Source: Marinilabilia salmonicolor JCM 21150
Lineage (GTDB): Bacteria; Bacteroidota; Bacteroidia; Bacteroidales; Marinilabiliaceae
Direction: 5' to 3'
Length of the DNA stretch: 64,000 nucleotides
Assembly: GCF_000259075.1 (NCBI RefSeq)
Contig: NZ_AJKI01000002.1
Coordinates: forward strand, 186,001-250,000
Below, piece by piece: positions 34,239-43,348 of this stretch. The translations under genes were made by a program, and so were the position numbers. The notes beneath the pieces were generated by a model. The model saw only the letters and a program-made list of their open reading frames with translations. It was not told the DNA's origin and searched no databases. How positions within the stretch are numbered: position 1 is the stretch's first letter; each line of letters starts with the position of its first letter.

Positions 34239-36374
34239 TTATTTAGGATCAAACCTCAGATTATCGAAACTAAGGCCTGCCCAATCCATTCCTGCCGGAT
34301 TATTACAAATAATTCCAAAATCGCCACTTGTAGGAGTGGGGCTCGGTAAGCTGGATGCATCCATTGTCACTGTCATCCATGCACCATTCGTATCAATATA
34401 TCCATCTTTTTCAGGCAATGGGATTACGACTGCATTACCACCTATGTAAGCCGCCATTTCATATCCATCATTCACTGCAACCGGAGTTTCAGTTTTTATA
34501 TCAATTTTCAAAACATACTCGGATGGATTTACTGCAGGCCATCCACCATCAGGATCAGGATGGTTACAACCAACAACCCACCACCCCGGATTTGACAACA
34601 GAATTACATATCCCAGAGGCTTACAAATGGCTGCGTCATAAGAGCCGCCCCAGTTATCCCAGTCCAGCCCGTGCCAGTCAGACGATTCTCTGACATTGAA
34701 GTCCATGATCATTTCCGTAAATTCGGTAATAGGATCTCTACCAAAGGCAATCTCAGGTGAGAGAGTGGTTTCTCCATCAACTGTAACAAAAGTCAGTTGA
34801 CCAGGACCCATTGTAACATTTTCCGGAACGTACACTTCCAATAAAGAGGCTGTTTTTGTTCCAAACATAGTGGCTGTTACACCACCAGGGAAAATAACAT
34901 CAGTCAAAAGATCAAGTTTTTCCCCTTCAATTACCAACAAGCTGCCAGGCATGACAGCTGAAGGAACGCTGGTAATCACAGGCACATTGATTGATATAAA
35001 AGTGAAGCCTTGCGTAGTGACGACTTCCTCACTATTCTTTGCAACAACAGTCAAAGGACCACTTTCTGCCCCATTGCGAACAGCCACATATACCGAATCT
35101 TTACTTTCATCATACTCAGCCTCCACATTCACCCCTCCGGAGAAAGTAACACTGGCAACCAAATCAAGGTTCTCTCCTCCAAGACGAATGGTGTCGCCAG
35201 CAGGAGCTGCATCAGGTGCAAGTTCGCTAATTGAAGGCATAATCATCTGAAGCTCCTCAGAAGAAGTCACTTCCTTTTCGGCTTCTGTTGCAAAAGCTAC
35301 AACTCCACCGGGAGCGTCAACAGGCACAGTAAACTCTATTTCAGAATCGGAAATTACCACAATCTCTGTTTGAGAAACCGCTCCAAACAACACTTCCGAA
35401 ACAAGATCCATGTTCTCACCGGTGGCTCTTAACAGAGTTCCCGGTTTTACCGGATTCACATTAAAGCCGGTTATTGTTGGAACCATCAGTTCTATTTCCT
35501 CAACAGAAACAACCTCAAGCCCCGAACCCGGTATGATGGTTATAGTACCATCGTGTACTGCTGCGGGAATAATCACAACAATTTCGCCTTCAGTCTGACT
35601 AACGAAATCATCACTTTCCACTACCTGCTCTCCGGCAAACTCAACTTTTCGCACAACATCAAGGTTTGAACCGGAGATCGTCAGCTCTTCACCTGCTTTA
35701 ACAGGATCGGTGGTAAATGCATTCTCTTCAGCAAAAGAAGGCAATACAACATCCAGGGTTTCTTCCGTATAAATAATAATTGGATCTTCAGCCCCATCAG
35801 AAACGCCGATAATACCGGTTTGTGCTCCATCGGGAACAACCACCTGCAGCTCTTTCCGGCTTTGAGACTCAAAACTAACGGAATCAACAGCAACGACTCT
35901 GTCTGTAAAAATCACCTCTTTCACCAGGTTCAGATAATCTCCCTTGATGGTAAGAATATCACCCGGCTTAATAGATGCCGGAGCGAATTCATCAATAGAG
36001 ATGGGTTCAGAAAATCCGATAGGAGTTTTAGTTGTAATATCTCCTTCAGAGGTTTTAAGCACCACTAACCCCTCCACAGCAGTCTGAGGTACAGTCAGGG
36101 TAATTAAATCAGTAGATCTGCTTGTGAAGTCGGCCGCAGCGATTTCAATACCGTCGGGAATAACGACTGAGGAAACTTTGTCCAGATTATTACCAATAAA
36201 TCTCAGTTCTGCCCCTCTGGCTACCGGCATGGGCCCATAACTCAGAAGTTCCACTTTGCTTCCATTTTCATCATCGTCATCTTCACACGATGTGAAAAGC
36301 ATCCCGGCACCAAGCACAAGCAGCATCAACATACTGAATGAGTACCGGATATATTGCTTATATTTTTTTTGCAT
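34239..36374 (-). CDS. Surface glycan-binding lipoprotein with six IPT/TIG repeats
   Basis: The 711-residue product has a lipoprotein signal (Cys30) followed by EDDDDENG, the acidic run that marks surface export of Bacteroidota lipoproteins. About six IPT/TIG immunoglobulin-like repeats of 80-85 residues follow, from residue 41 to about 545. Each contains 'G..l.i.G.nLd.v..V.F', for example PGDILTIKGDYLNLVKEVIF and PAGDTIRLGGENLDLVASVTF. The last 165 residues form a separate domain rich in Trp (SSDWHGLDWDNWGGSYDAA, NPGWWVVGCNHPD, GMDWAGLSFDNLRF), the probable carbohydrate-binding end. It would bind mannan at the surface next to the SusC/SusD complex. It follows the shorter SGBP gene by 25 bases. 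Confidence 0.85.
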   Translation of the reverse strand: MQKKYKQYIRYSFSMLMLLVLGAGMLFTSCEDDDDENGSKVELLSYGPMPVARGAELRFIGNNLDKVSSVVIPDGIEIAAADFTSRSTDLITLTVPQTAVEGLVVLKTSEGDITTKTPIGFSEPISIDEFAPASIKPGDILTIKGDYLNLVKEVIFTDRVVAVDSVSFESQSRKELQVVVPDGAQTGIIGVSDGAEDPIIIYTEETLDVVLPSFAEENAFTTDPVKAGEELTISGSNLDVVRKVEFAGEQVVESDDFVSQTEGEIVVIIPAAVHDGTITIIPGSGLEVVSVEEIELMVPTITGFNVNPVKPGTLLRATGENMDLVSEVLFGAVSQTEIVVISDSEIEFTVPVDAPGGVVAFATEAEKEVTSSEELQMIMPSISELAPDAAPAGDTIRLGGENLDLVASVTFSGGVNVEAEYDESKDSVYVAVRNGAESGPLTVVAKNSEEVVTTQGFTFISINVPVITSVPSAVMPGSLLVIEGEKLDLLTDVIFPGGVTATMFGTKTASLLEVYVPENVTMGPGQLTFVTVDGETTLSPEIAFGRDPITEFTEMIMDFNVRESSDWHGLDWDNWGGSYDAAICKPLGYVILLSNPGWWVVGCNHPDPDGGWPAVNPSEYVLKIDIKTETPVAVNDGYEMAAYIGGNAVVIPLPEKDGYIDTNGAWMTVTMDASSLPSPTPTSGDFGIICNNPAGMDWAGLSFDNLRFDPK

Positions 36375-36399
36375 AATTGTAAAGTTTACGTTTGATCAA

Positions 36400-37665
36400 C
36401 TATCTGGGAACTACACGCACATTGTCTATGGCGATAAAAAGATCCTGCTCAAGATCGGGATCCATAGCAGGCCCAAAAACAAAAAAGGTAAAGCCACCAA
36501 AGTCTCCCGGATATTCCAGGGAAAGACTGTTTATAGAGGCATCGTGCGAGAACCGGAATTCTTTCATCGGAATGCTCACCGTAATCCAACCATCCGTCTG
36601 GAATTCTTCTCCGGATTCATGCCAGGGACGCCACAAGGCCCGGCCCAACTCCATATCATTATAATACCCATTGTTTAAATCTGTCGGATCCGGAATATCT
36701 TTTGGAGTGAAAATGCACTGCAGGTATCCAACAGCCCATGGGTTTACCACATTAACCTCGAATTTAAGAGTCATATCCTCAAGATTGTTTTCGCCCAACT
36801 CAAAGAGTGGATCTTTTTGTAAAGGATTTGTGATTTGGGACCCCCAAAGGTTCATTGCAAGATTGTCTTCGACCCAGCCCCAGTCGCCAAGAGTTCCTGT
36901 AAGGGCAAGGTAATCTCCTGAAACACCATCAGGGCTTGTTCCCTGAGTATTTCCGGCTCTCCATCCTGCACCGGTTGTCTGATCGAAATCGAGAAAAACA
37001 TTTCTATCATCACGGAAATAAAAAGATGACCTTGTAGATCCGTACATTGATTTTACAGTGATGGGGCCAACACCCACACCTTCGGGAACAATCACTCTAA
37101 TCTCATCCACATCATAGCTTTCCACCTCTGCAGCAACATTACCCGGAAAAATAACTTCCAACGGTTTGTTTTCATCACCCAAAAAGTAGTTTCCCTCTAT
37201 AATGGCTACCCCTCCGGCTGGAACATATTCGCACTTCATTGATCTCAGCAGGGGCTGCGGCACCTGCACCTCAAATCCATAAGTATATTCAGTTCCTCCG
37301 GCAGTCACCAACTTTATTTGATTGGTAACCTCTTCAGGAATAACATTGGGAATCGTTACAATAATGGTCTCGTCGGTAATGTAATTTTTATTCAGTTTGG
37401 CAGACTGGTCATTGAACCATACTTCCACCACATCACCCAGTCCTTCTCCTACCATAGCTATGGTATTCCCCAAAAAAGCACGTACTACCAGGGAATCAGA
37501 GGCCTGAGGATCTGTGACCCTGACGTACTCAATTTTCGGAGAATCGCCCGAAGAATCCGAGTCATCTTCGCAGGAACTCATCACGGATCCTGCAAGAAAT
37601 CCGATTAACAAAAGCAGCATCAAAGAGAAGGATCTGCTTCTTTTTATATATTTTTTCATATTCAT
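36400..37665 (-). CDS. Surface glycan-binding lipoprotein with IPT/TIG domains (SGBP)
   Basis: The 421-residue product has a lipoprotein signal (FLAGSVMSSC, Cys32) followed by EDDSDSSGD, a surface-export signal. Two IPT/TIG-like domains occupy about residues 45-135 and 135-215 (AFLGNTIAMVGEGLGDVVEV, PAGGVAIIEGNYFLG). The C-terminal 200 residues resemble the binding domain of Bacteroidota glycan-binding surface proteins. They start FLDFDQTTGAGWRAG, carry WGWVEDNLAMNLWG and end DLFIAIDNVRVVP. It occupies the SusE-like position directly after SusD. A hairpin at 37703-37720 lies in the gap. Start may be this ATG or one two codons later. Confidence 0.87.
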   Translation of the reverse strand: MNMKKYIKRSRSFSLMLLLLIGFLAGSVMSSCEDDSDSSGDSPKIEYVRVTDPQASDSLVVRAFLGNTIAMVGEGLGDVVEVWFNDQSAKLNKNYITDETIIVTIPNVIPEEVTNQIKLVTAGGTEYTYGFEVQVPQPLLRSMKCEYVPAGGVAIIEGNYFLGDENKPLEVIFPGNVAAEVESYDVDEIRVIVPEGVGVGPITVKSMYGSTRSSFYFRDDRNVFLDFDQTTGAGWRAGNTQGTSPDGVSGDYLALTGTLGDWGWVEDNLAMNLWGSQITNPLQKDPLFELGENNLEDMTLKFEVNVVNPWAVGYLQCIFTPKDIPDPTDLNNGYYNDMELGRALWRPWHESGEEFQTDGWITVSIPMKEFRFSHDASINSLSLEYPGDFGGFTFFVFGPAMDPDLEQDLFIAIDNVRVVPR

Positions 37666-37702
37666 TAGTATAAAATTTAATTATTAAGATCTAATGGAAC
37701 TC

Positions 37703-37720
37703 GTCCCGACCAATCGGGAC
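37703..37720. promoter_or_regulatory. Intercistronic hairpin between susD and SGBP genes
   Basis: GTCCCGA and TCGGGAC form a perfect 7-bp stem around CCAA. No T tract follows on the minus strand, so it looks like a processing or mRNA-stability hairpin rather than a terminator. Confidence 0.55.
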
Positions 37721-37753
37721 TCGTTTCTTCATTCTTAAAAATTACACTACGTG

Positions 37754-39454
37754 TTAATACTCTATGGTCTCGAAGTCAAATGGCACCGCACCTTCACTCA
37801 ACCATGGATTCATTGACATATCAATTTCAGGGAACGGAAGAGTAAAGTCCATTTTAAAGATACTCACCTTGAAAGAATTAACAGACATGTCTGATTCATC
37901 CACTTCTCCTTTGTAATACCCATACAAGTCGCCCTCATAACTTCCACGCTCCTGAGCATTAATCATAGATATTGCTTTGTCGGGATCGTAGTAAGAAAGT
38001 CTGACATAATCGTACCAGTTATCGCCTTCCAGGGCCAGTTCCTTTCTGCGCTCGTTAAAGATCATCTCAAAATCGAGTTCCTCAACAGCAGCAGCCCCGG
38101 GGATTGCGCGCTGACGCACAGCATTGAAATATTTCAACGCTTCGGCATCAGTAGTCTTTTCGCTATTCCCCAGAATTGCTTCAGCATAGATCAGGTAAAC
38201 ATCAGCCAATCTCAGAATATGAGTAGCAAGATCAGTCGCCATACGCTGACCAAGGTTACCATTCTCAGCAGCATGATCGCCCTCATAATGACCTACAATA
38301 TGTTTCACAATATTGGCACCAGTGGGAACTCCAAATGTGGAACCTGCAACATTATTGTCATTGTCCATGGTAACGGTAAAACCACCCTCGTGGCGCCAGA
38401 AATACTCGTAATGATCGCCCCACATCATCATGGTAGCCTTCCGGCGGGTATCGTCATTCTGACGGGTGGCGCTAAGCGCATTCTCTCCAAAAAGGTTCTG
38501 AAGATCAATCGTAACACCTCTCCAGGATCCCCACGTGTCACCGGCTATTCCTGTAAAGTTATTCAGGGCCACATCCGACTGGATAGAATTTTGTGAAGTC
38601 CAGGTGTTGGAAATAGTCCATCTCCATGAAATCAGATTTTCAGGGTTATAATTTCCTGTACTAATGCGAAAAAGGTTGCTGTAAACGGGTTCCAATTGCC
38701 CCGGATAGTTATCAATCACCTGCTTTGCGTATTGTTTGGCAAGATCAAGATATTGCTGATCGCGAGTCCCGGACTGTCCAAGTCCTGAACGAGTAAGGTA
38801 AACCTTTGACAACAATCCCATAGCAGAATATTTGTGAATACGCCCGGCTTTATTCTCCTCAGGAAGTAACTCAATGGCTCTCAGGAGGGTTCGCTGAATA
38901 TATTCATAAACATCTTCCAGCCTGTTTTTTCTAAGCTGATTGGCAGTTCCTGCACCAATAATCTCAGTGTTGCTGTGAATAATCGGAACAGCACCCCAGA
39001 TGCGGGCAAGATAAAAATAAGCAAGAGCTTTCATGGTCATGGCTTCACCGATAACCGTATTTTTCACATCCTTACTCACATCCGACCCTGCTTTACTTCT
39101 AACATTTTCTATCACAGCATTACAATGACCATTTACCAGCCAAAGCGAGTTGGATGCATTCACAAGATCCTCATTAGTTGAATTCAGGTTGAAATTCTGG
39201 TAAACCGTTTCAGTTCCTGTGTAAACATTTCCTGCAAGCTGATCACCAATCCACAGGAATCCACGCTGAAAGTCATACCACGGGGAGTTGTACAAGATGT
39301 TCGCTGCCTGAAAGCATTGATCATCTGTCTGATAAAAATTATCAATGGTAAATGAATCCTCCGTTGGCCTGTCAAGAAAATCTTCACAGGAGGTAGCAGT
39401 AATCAATAATACTGCCAGGATCCATAACACTTTATATTTCATTATTCTTTTCAT
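37754..39454 (-). CDS. SusD-family nutrient-binding lipoprotein of the mannan locus
   Basis: From the ATG at 39454 the product has 566 residues. The lipoprotein signal ends LLITATSCEDF (Cys23), and DRPTEDSFTIDNFYQTDDQC follows, the typical SusD opening. The TPR-rich core shows EAMTMKALAYFYLARIWGAVPII and TLLRAIELLPEENKAGRIHKYSAMGLLSKVYL. The C terminus has the ERRKELALEGDNWYDYVRL block near-universal in SusD proteins. It would sit on the outer face of the adjacent SusC transporter and capture mannooligosaccharides. The frame continues to 39532, but those codons precede a much better start. The gene begins 81 bases after the SusC stop. Confidence 0.93.
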   Translation of the reverse strand: MKRIMKYKVLWILAVLLITATSCEDFLDRPTEDSFTIDNFYQTDDQCFQAANILYNSPWYDFQRGFLWIGDQLAGNVYTGTETVYQNFNLNSTNEDLVNASNSLWLVNGHCNAVIENVRSKAGSDVSKDVKNTVIGEAMTMKALAYFYLARIWGAVPIIHSNTEIIGAGTANQLRKNRLEDVYEYIQRTLLRAIELLPEENKAGRIHKYSAMGLLSKVYLTRSGLGQSGTRDQQYLDLAKQYAKQVIDNYPGQLEPVYSNLFRISTGNYNPENLISWRWTISNTWTSQNSIQSDVALNNFTGIAGDTWGSWRGVTIDLQNLFGENALSATRQNDDTRRKATMMMWGDHYEYFWRHEGGFTVTMDNDNNVAGSTFGVPTGANIVKHIVGHYEGDHAAENGNLGQRMATDLATHILRLADVYLIYAEAILGNSEKTTDAEALKYFNAVRQRAIPGAAAVEELDFEMIFNERRKELALEGDNWYDYVRLSYYDPDKAISMINAQERGSYEGDLYGYYKGEVDESDMSVNSFKVSIFKMDFTLPFPEIDMSMNPWLSEGAVPFDFETIEY

Positions 39455-39535
39455 GTGATACCAATTTTCTAAATTATGCAACATGCAATACCCTTTATAC
39501 CAAAGACTTTGCTTCATAATCAAGTTCATCATTTA

Positions 39536-42500
39536 TTAAAATGAAACATTCAGACCAACGGTGTAAATACGAGGAGCAGGATAGCGCCCGTTGTCAAGTC
39601 CGTAAACATTCTGGCTGGTCTGACTGGCACCAATCTCAGGGTCGAAACCCGAGTATTTGGTAATCGTGTAAAGGTTCTGCACTCCGGCAGAAAGTTTCAG
39701 GTTATCAATACCCCAGCGTGAAGTCAACCGGTTAGGGACATAATAAGCCAGAGAGATGTTCTTAAACCTCAGGTAAGATCCATCCTCGACATAACGATCT
39801 GATATGCGCATGTTATCATTGGGGTCACCGGCAATTGTTCTTGGCATGTTGTCTTTCCCCATCTGAACAATTTGTACGTTATCGATATCATTGTACCAAC
39901 CATCAACATCATTAATCGGTCCTAAAATCGTACGGTCTGTTACCTCCGCCAACTGATTGTCCCACATATTATCCATGCCGGAAAGACTGCGTCCGATATA
40001 ATTCAGGACTTTATTGCCATAATTACCGTTCATAAAAACTGTTAATTCCACATTCTTAAATCTGAATGTATTGTTCCATCCAAATGAAAAAGTAGGCCAT
40101 GGAGATCCCAGAAATGTCTTATCATGCTCATCAATTACTCCATCCGGTTTACCATTGGGGCCTGAAAGATCTTTAAATTTCAGGTCACCCACCCAGGTGG
40201 TGGTAGCCCGGTCCCAGTTCAAATCACCTGTTTCGGGATCAGCATTGGGAAATGCCTCCTGACGGGGACTGTTAATAATGTCATTTTTACTGGTAAATAC
40301 TCTGTCAACTTCATAGCCGTAAAAGCCATAAAGCGATTGACCTAATTCTGTCATAGTTACTACATCGCTCCATTGTCCATACCCTTCAATGTGTGCAGAA
40401 GGAGTTCCGGTAAGACCGAGTAAGGTATTGTCATTCATTGTGAAGGTAATTCCGCTATCCCAGCGGAACATGGGAGTTACAACAGGTCTGGCATTCAAAG
40501 TTATCTCCACTCCTTTGTTCTCTATTTCTCCAAAATTTCCTGAAGGAGGATTGAGTCTTGAAGATTCGTTTCCGCGAGTTCCCATATAGGAAGGTAACTG
40601 CATGGCCATCAACATATCGGAAGATTTCTTTTGATACAGATCCACAATCACATCAATTCGATTATCGAATAAACCCAGATCAATACCTAAGTTGTATTGC
40701 TCCTGCTTCTCCCACTGAATATATGGGTTCGCAATATTGGTCTGACGATAACCATCACCCAGTCCTGTAGGCATTTTGGTAATAGAGGCACCCCATTGAT
40801 AACCCCCAATGCTGGCATTACCGGTTTGTCCCCATCCTGCACGGATTTTTAAACTATTCACAATTCCGCTCAAACCATCCCAGAAAGGCTCATCAGACAC
40901 TCGCCACATTCCGGAGAATGCATGGAAGGGAGCCCAGCGGTTTTCAGGACCAAAATTTGAAGATCCGTCATAACGGAAAGTATAAGTCAGGTAGTATTTA
41001 CTACTGTAATTATAGTTGGCTCTTGAAAAGAAAGAGGCCATTGAGCCACTACCAAACCCCGAGCCAACAATCATGGTATTATTATCCCCCAGACTTGGAG
41101 AATGAATCAGATTACTGGGTAAAGCACTACTGGAACCGTTCAGATATTCCCAGGTAGATTCGGAAACCTCCTGACCAGCCATAAGACTTGCACTATGGTT
41201 TCCAAAATTTCTGGAATAAGTCAGGTAGTTCTTCAACTCCCAAAAACGGTTCTTATTGTACTGCCAACGAGAGCTATTTTGCGTATTGGCTACATTCCCA
41301 TACTGATAAGTAGGAGTAAAAGTATAGGCATTGGTATTACCAACATCCATAGAAGCCTCTGTCCTTAATGTCAACCCCTCAATAAAGGTAATATCACTGT
41401 AAACATTGGCTGTAAAATTTGTTCGTTCAAGTCGGATTTCTTCATCCAACGCTTTTGCAATAGGGTTGATTTTACCGGGTGAACCTTCACGCTCATCCCC
41501 GGACCAGCTGCCATCCACATTGTAAACAGGCACATCCGGCGAAGTCTTCATTGCAACATTGATAATACCATCTTCACTGTTGTTCAATCCCAGTTGATCT
41601 TCACTTTGAGCAAACGTAATGTTGGTACCAATGGTCCACCAGTCCTTCAACTCAGAATCAAGATTCACACGACCGGTAAAACGCTCATAGCCGCTACCAA
41701 CAACGGTACCTTCCTGATCGAAATAACTACCGGAGATGAAATACTTGCTCTTTTCAGTTCCTCCCGAAGCACTAATCTGATGGTTTTGCATGGGAGCTGT
41801 TTGAAACACAGCATCCTGCCAGTCAGTCCCGGTACCAAGCAGAGAAGGATCCAGAAGCTCTTCACGTGATTCACGGCCCTCTGTTTCCGCAGCAATATTG
41901 TTGCTGTATGAGGCATATTGACGCAAGTCCATCACGTCAATTCTTTTAGCCTGCTCCTGAATACCATACTGGAAGTTATAGTTGAATTTTGCTTCACCAC
42001 TCTTTCCTCTTTTTGTGGTAATAAGCACAACACCGTTAGCTCCGCGCGAACCATAAATGGCAGTTGCAGAAGCATCCTTCAGAATCTCCATCGATTCAAT
42101 ATCGGCGGGGTTGATATTTGACAAACCACCACCAAAAGTACTTACAGGGGCATTTCCCAATTTATCACCAAGACCAACACCATGTCCACCCTGGCTTACA
42201 TTCTGAATGGGTACCCCATCAACCACATAAAGCGGCTCAGCCGATCCGGCACTCAAAGTACTCTGACCCCGGATACGAATAGAAACTGATGCACCCGGTT
42301 GACCGGAGGTGGAAATAGCGGTGACCCCCGCTGCACGCCCCTGTAAAGCCTGGTCAAGGTTGGCAGAAACACTTTGTTGCAAATCTTCACCTTTTACCGA
42401 GACACTCGCGGTAGAAACATCGCTTTTCTTCATACTACCATAACCCACTACCACAACCTCATCAATCGAACGGGTTTCAGGAACCATTTGAATATCCACC

Positions 42501-42772
42501 TCCGAGCGATCGCTCACATCAATGATCTGGTTTTCAAATCCAATAAAAGAAAACTGAAGAACGTTTTGTCCTTCCTCTAAAATTACGCTGTAGTTACCAT
42601 CCATGTCAGTTATGGTACCCTGTGTGGTACCCTGGATAACAACGGACACCCCCGGTAAAGGTGCACCCGTTTCATCGGTAACGTTTCCGGTTACTGTTTT
42701 CCCCTGCCCAAAGGCCATTACCTGAAAGGCAAGAAAAAACATTGCTAAAAAAAACCGCAGATTTTTTCTCAT
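39536..42772 (-). CDS. SusC-family TonB-dependent transporter of the mannan locus
   Basis: The 1078-residue product imports oligosaccharides across the outer membrane using TonB energy. Signal peptide RKNLRFFLAMFFLAFQVMAFGQ is followed by a carboxypeptidase-regulatory-like domain (VTGNVTDETGAPLPGVSVVI). A TonB-box/plug region follows: SIDEVVVVGYGSMKKSD and LQGRAAGVTAISTSGQPG, with ASATAIYGSRGANGVVLITTK ending the SusC signature. The 22-strand barrel ends IYTVGLNVSF with C-terminal Phe. The ATG at 42772 is chosen because the 11 codons before it add no signal-like sequence. It is the first gene of the mannan unit and is clearly more diverged from the two SusC proteins to its right than they are from each other. 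Confidence 0.95.
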   Translation of the reverse strand: MRKNLRFFLAMFFLAFQVMAFGQGKTVTGNVTDETGAPLPGVSVVIQGTTQGTITDMDGNYSVILEEGQNVLQFSFIGFENQIIDVSDRSEVDIQMVPETRSIDEVVVVGYGSMKKSDVSTASVSVKGEDLQQSVSANLDQALQGRAAGVTAISTSGQPGASVSIRIRGQSTLSAGSAEPLYVVDGVPIQNVSQGGHGVGLGDKLGNAPVSTFGGGLSNINPADIESMEILKDASATAIYGSRGANGVVLITTKRGKSGEAKFNYNFQYGIQEQAKRIDVMDLRQYASYSNNIAAETEGRESREELLDPSLLGTGTDWQDAVFQTAPMQNHQISASGGTEKSKYFISGSYFDQEGTVVGSGYERFTGRVNLDSELKDWWTIGTNITFAQSEDQLGLNNSEDGIINVAMKTSPDVPVYNVDGSWSGDEREGSPGKINPIAKALDEEIRLERTNFTANVYSDITFIEGLTLRTEASMDVGNTNAYTFTPTYQYGNVANTQNSSRWQYNKNRFWELKNYLTYSRNFGNHSASLMAGQEVSESTWEYLNGSSSALPSNLIHSPSLGDNNTMIVGSGFGSGSMASFFSRANYNYSSKYYLTYTFRYDGSSNFGPENRWAPFHAFSGMWRVSDEPFWDGLSGIVNSLKIRAGWGQTGNASIGGYQWGASITKMPTGLGDGYRQTNIANPYIQWEKQEQYNLGIDLGLFDNRIDVIVDLYQKKSSDMLMAMQLPSYMGTRGNESSRLNPPSGNFGEIENKGVEITLNARPVVTPMFRWDSGITFTMNDNTLLGLTGTPSAHIEGYGQWSDVVTMTELGQSLYGFYGYEVDRVFTSKNDIINSPRQEAFPNADPETGDLNWDRATTTWVGDLKFKDLSGPNGKPDGVIDEHDKTFLGSPWPTFSFGWNNTFRFKNVELTVFMNGNYGNKVLNYIGRSLSGMDNMWDNQLAEVTDRTILGPINDVDGWYNDIDNVQIVQMGKDNMPRTIAGDPNDNMRISDRYVEDGSYLRFKNISLAYYVPNRLTSRWGIDNLKLSAGVQNLYTITKYSGFDPEIGASQTSQNVYGLDNGRYPAPRIYTVGLNVSF

Positions 42773-43290
42773 AAGAAACAAATTAAAATTACACTGTAAA
42801 ACCAATTTATGTCAGAAAGGGTTTTTTACATTTTTTCACATCACAAATGTATTGCTTGCCAAAATGCTTTTCTAATACTTTTTTATCATTTACCGTTAGT
42901 TTTTTTACATATCACAAACCTTTTTAGCATTATAAAACAGAATAATTCCGGTAATCCATCTTATAGCTCAAGTTATTCAACGCGAAAAAATAAAGCCCGT
43001 GTCTTTAACTTACAGGACTTTGACACACTTCTATCTTTTATCTCAGATTCTAAACCAAGAAAGAATATAAAATCACAATACTTCATTTTTATTAAAAATG
43101 TATCACAAAAAACTGATCATTTTTTATCCAAAACGTTCATCATTTCAAAAGACTATTGAATTATTACAGATAGTTTGATTCAAAAACAAACCCAATCTAT
43201 TCTCTCTAAGAGTATTTTTTAACAAATAAAAACAATTCTGCAATTAATAAGAGGGGTGAAATGTATCCAATAAAGGGTGTAATTGTATTA
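42773..43290. promoter_or_regulatory. Control region upstream of the mannan SusC gene
   Basis: About 520 AT-rich bases lie between the SusC start and the GH97 terminator. On the minus strand TACATTTG at 42844-42851 is a perfect -7 box 72 bases before the ATG. No -33 element or operator is obvious. A 116-residue plus-strand frame (42809-43159) has no protein-like features. Confidence 0.45.
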
Positions 43291-43322
43291 TAAAAAGAAA
43301 AGCCGCCTGAAAAACAGACGGC
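43291..43322 (-). terminator. Terminator after the GH97 gene
   Basis: On the minus strand an 8-bp stem (43322-43315 with 43309-43302, one G-T pair) with a TTTTT loop is followed by TTTTCTTTTTATA, 26 bases after the GH97 stop. It isolates the GH97 unit from the mannan SusC unit. Confidence 0.85.
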
Positions 43323-43348
43323 TTCATCCATTATCAAAAAAATCTCTA

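Noticed and set aside
42809-43159. 116-residue plus-strand frame upstream of the mannan SusC gene
   Set aside because: AT-rich with no domain, signal or conserved-looking pattern, and it overlaps the likely SusC promoter.
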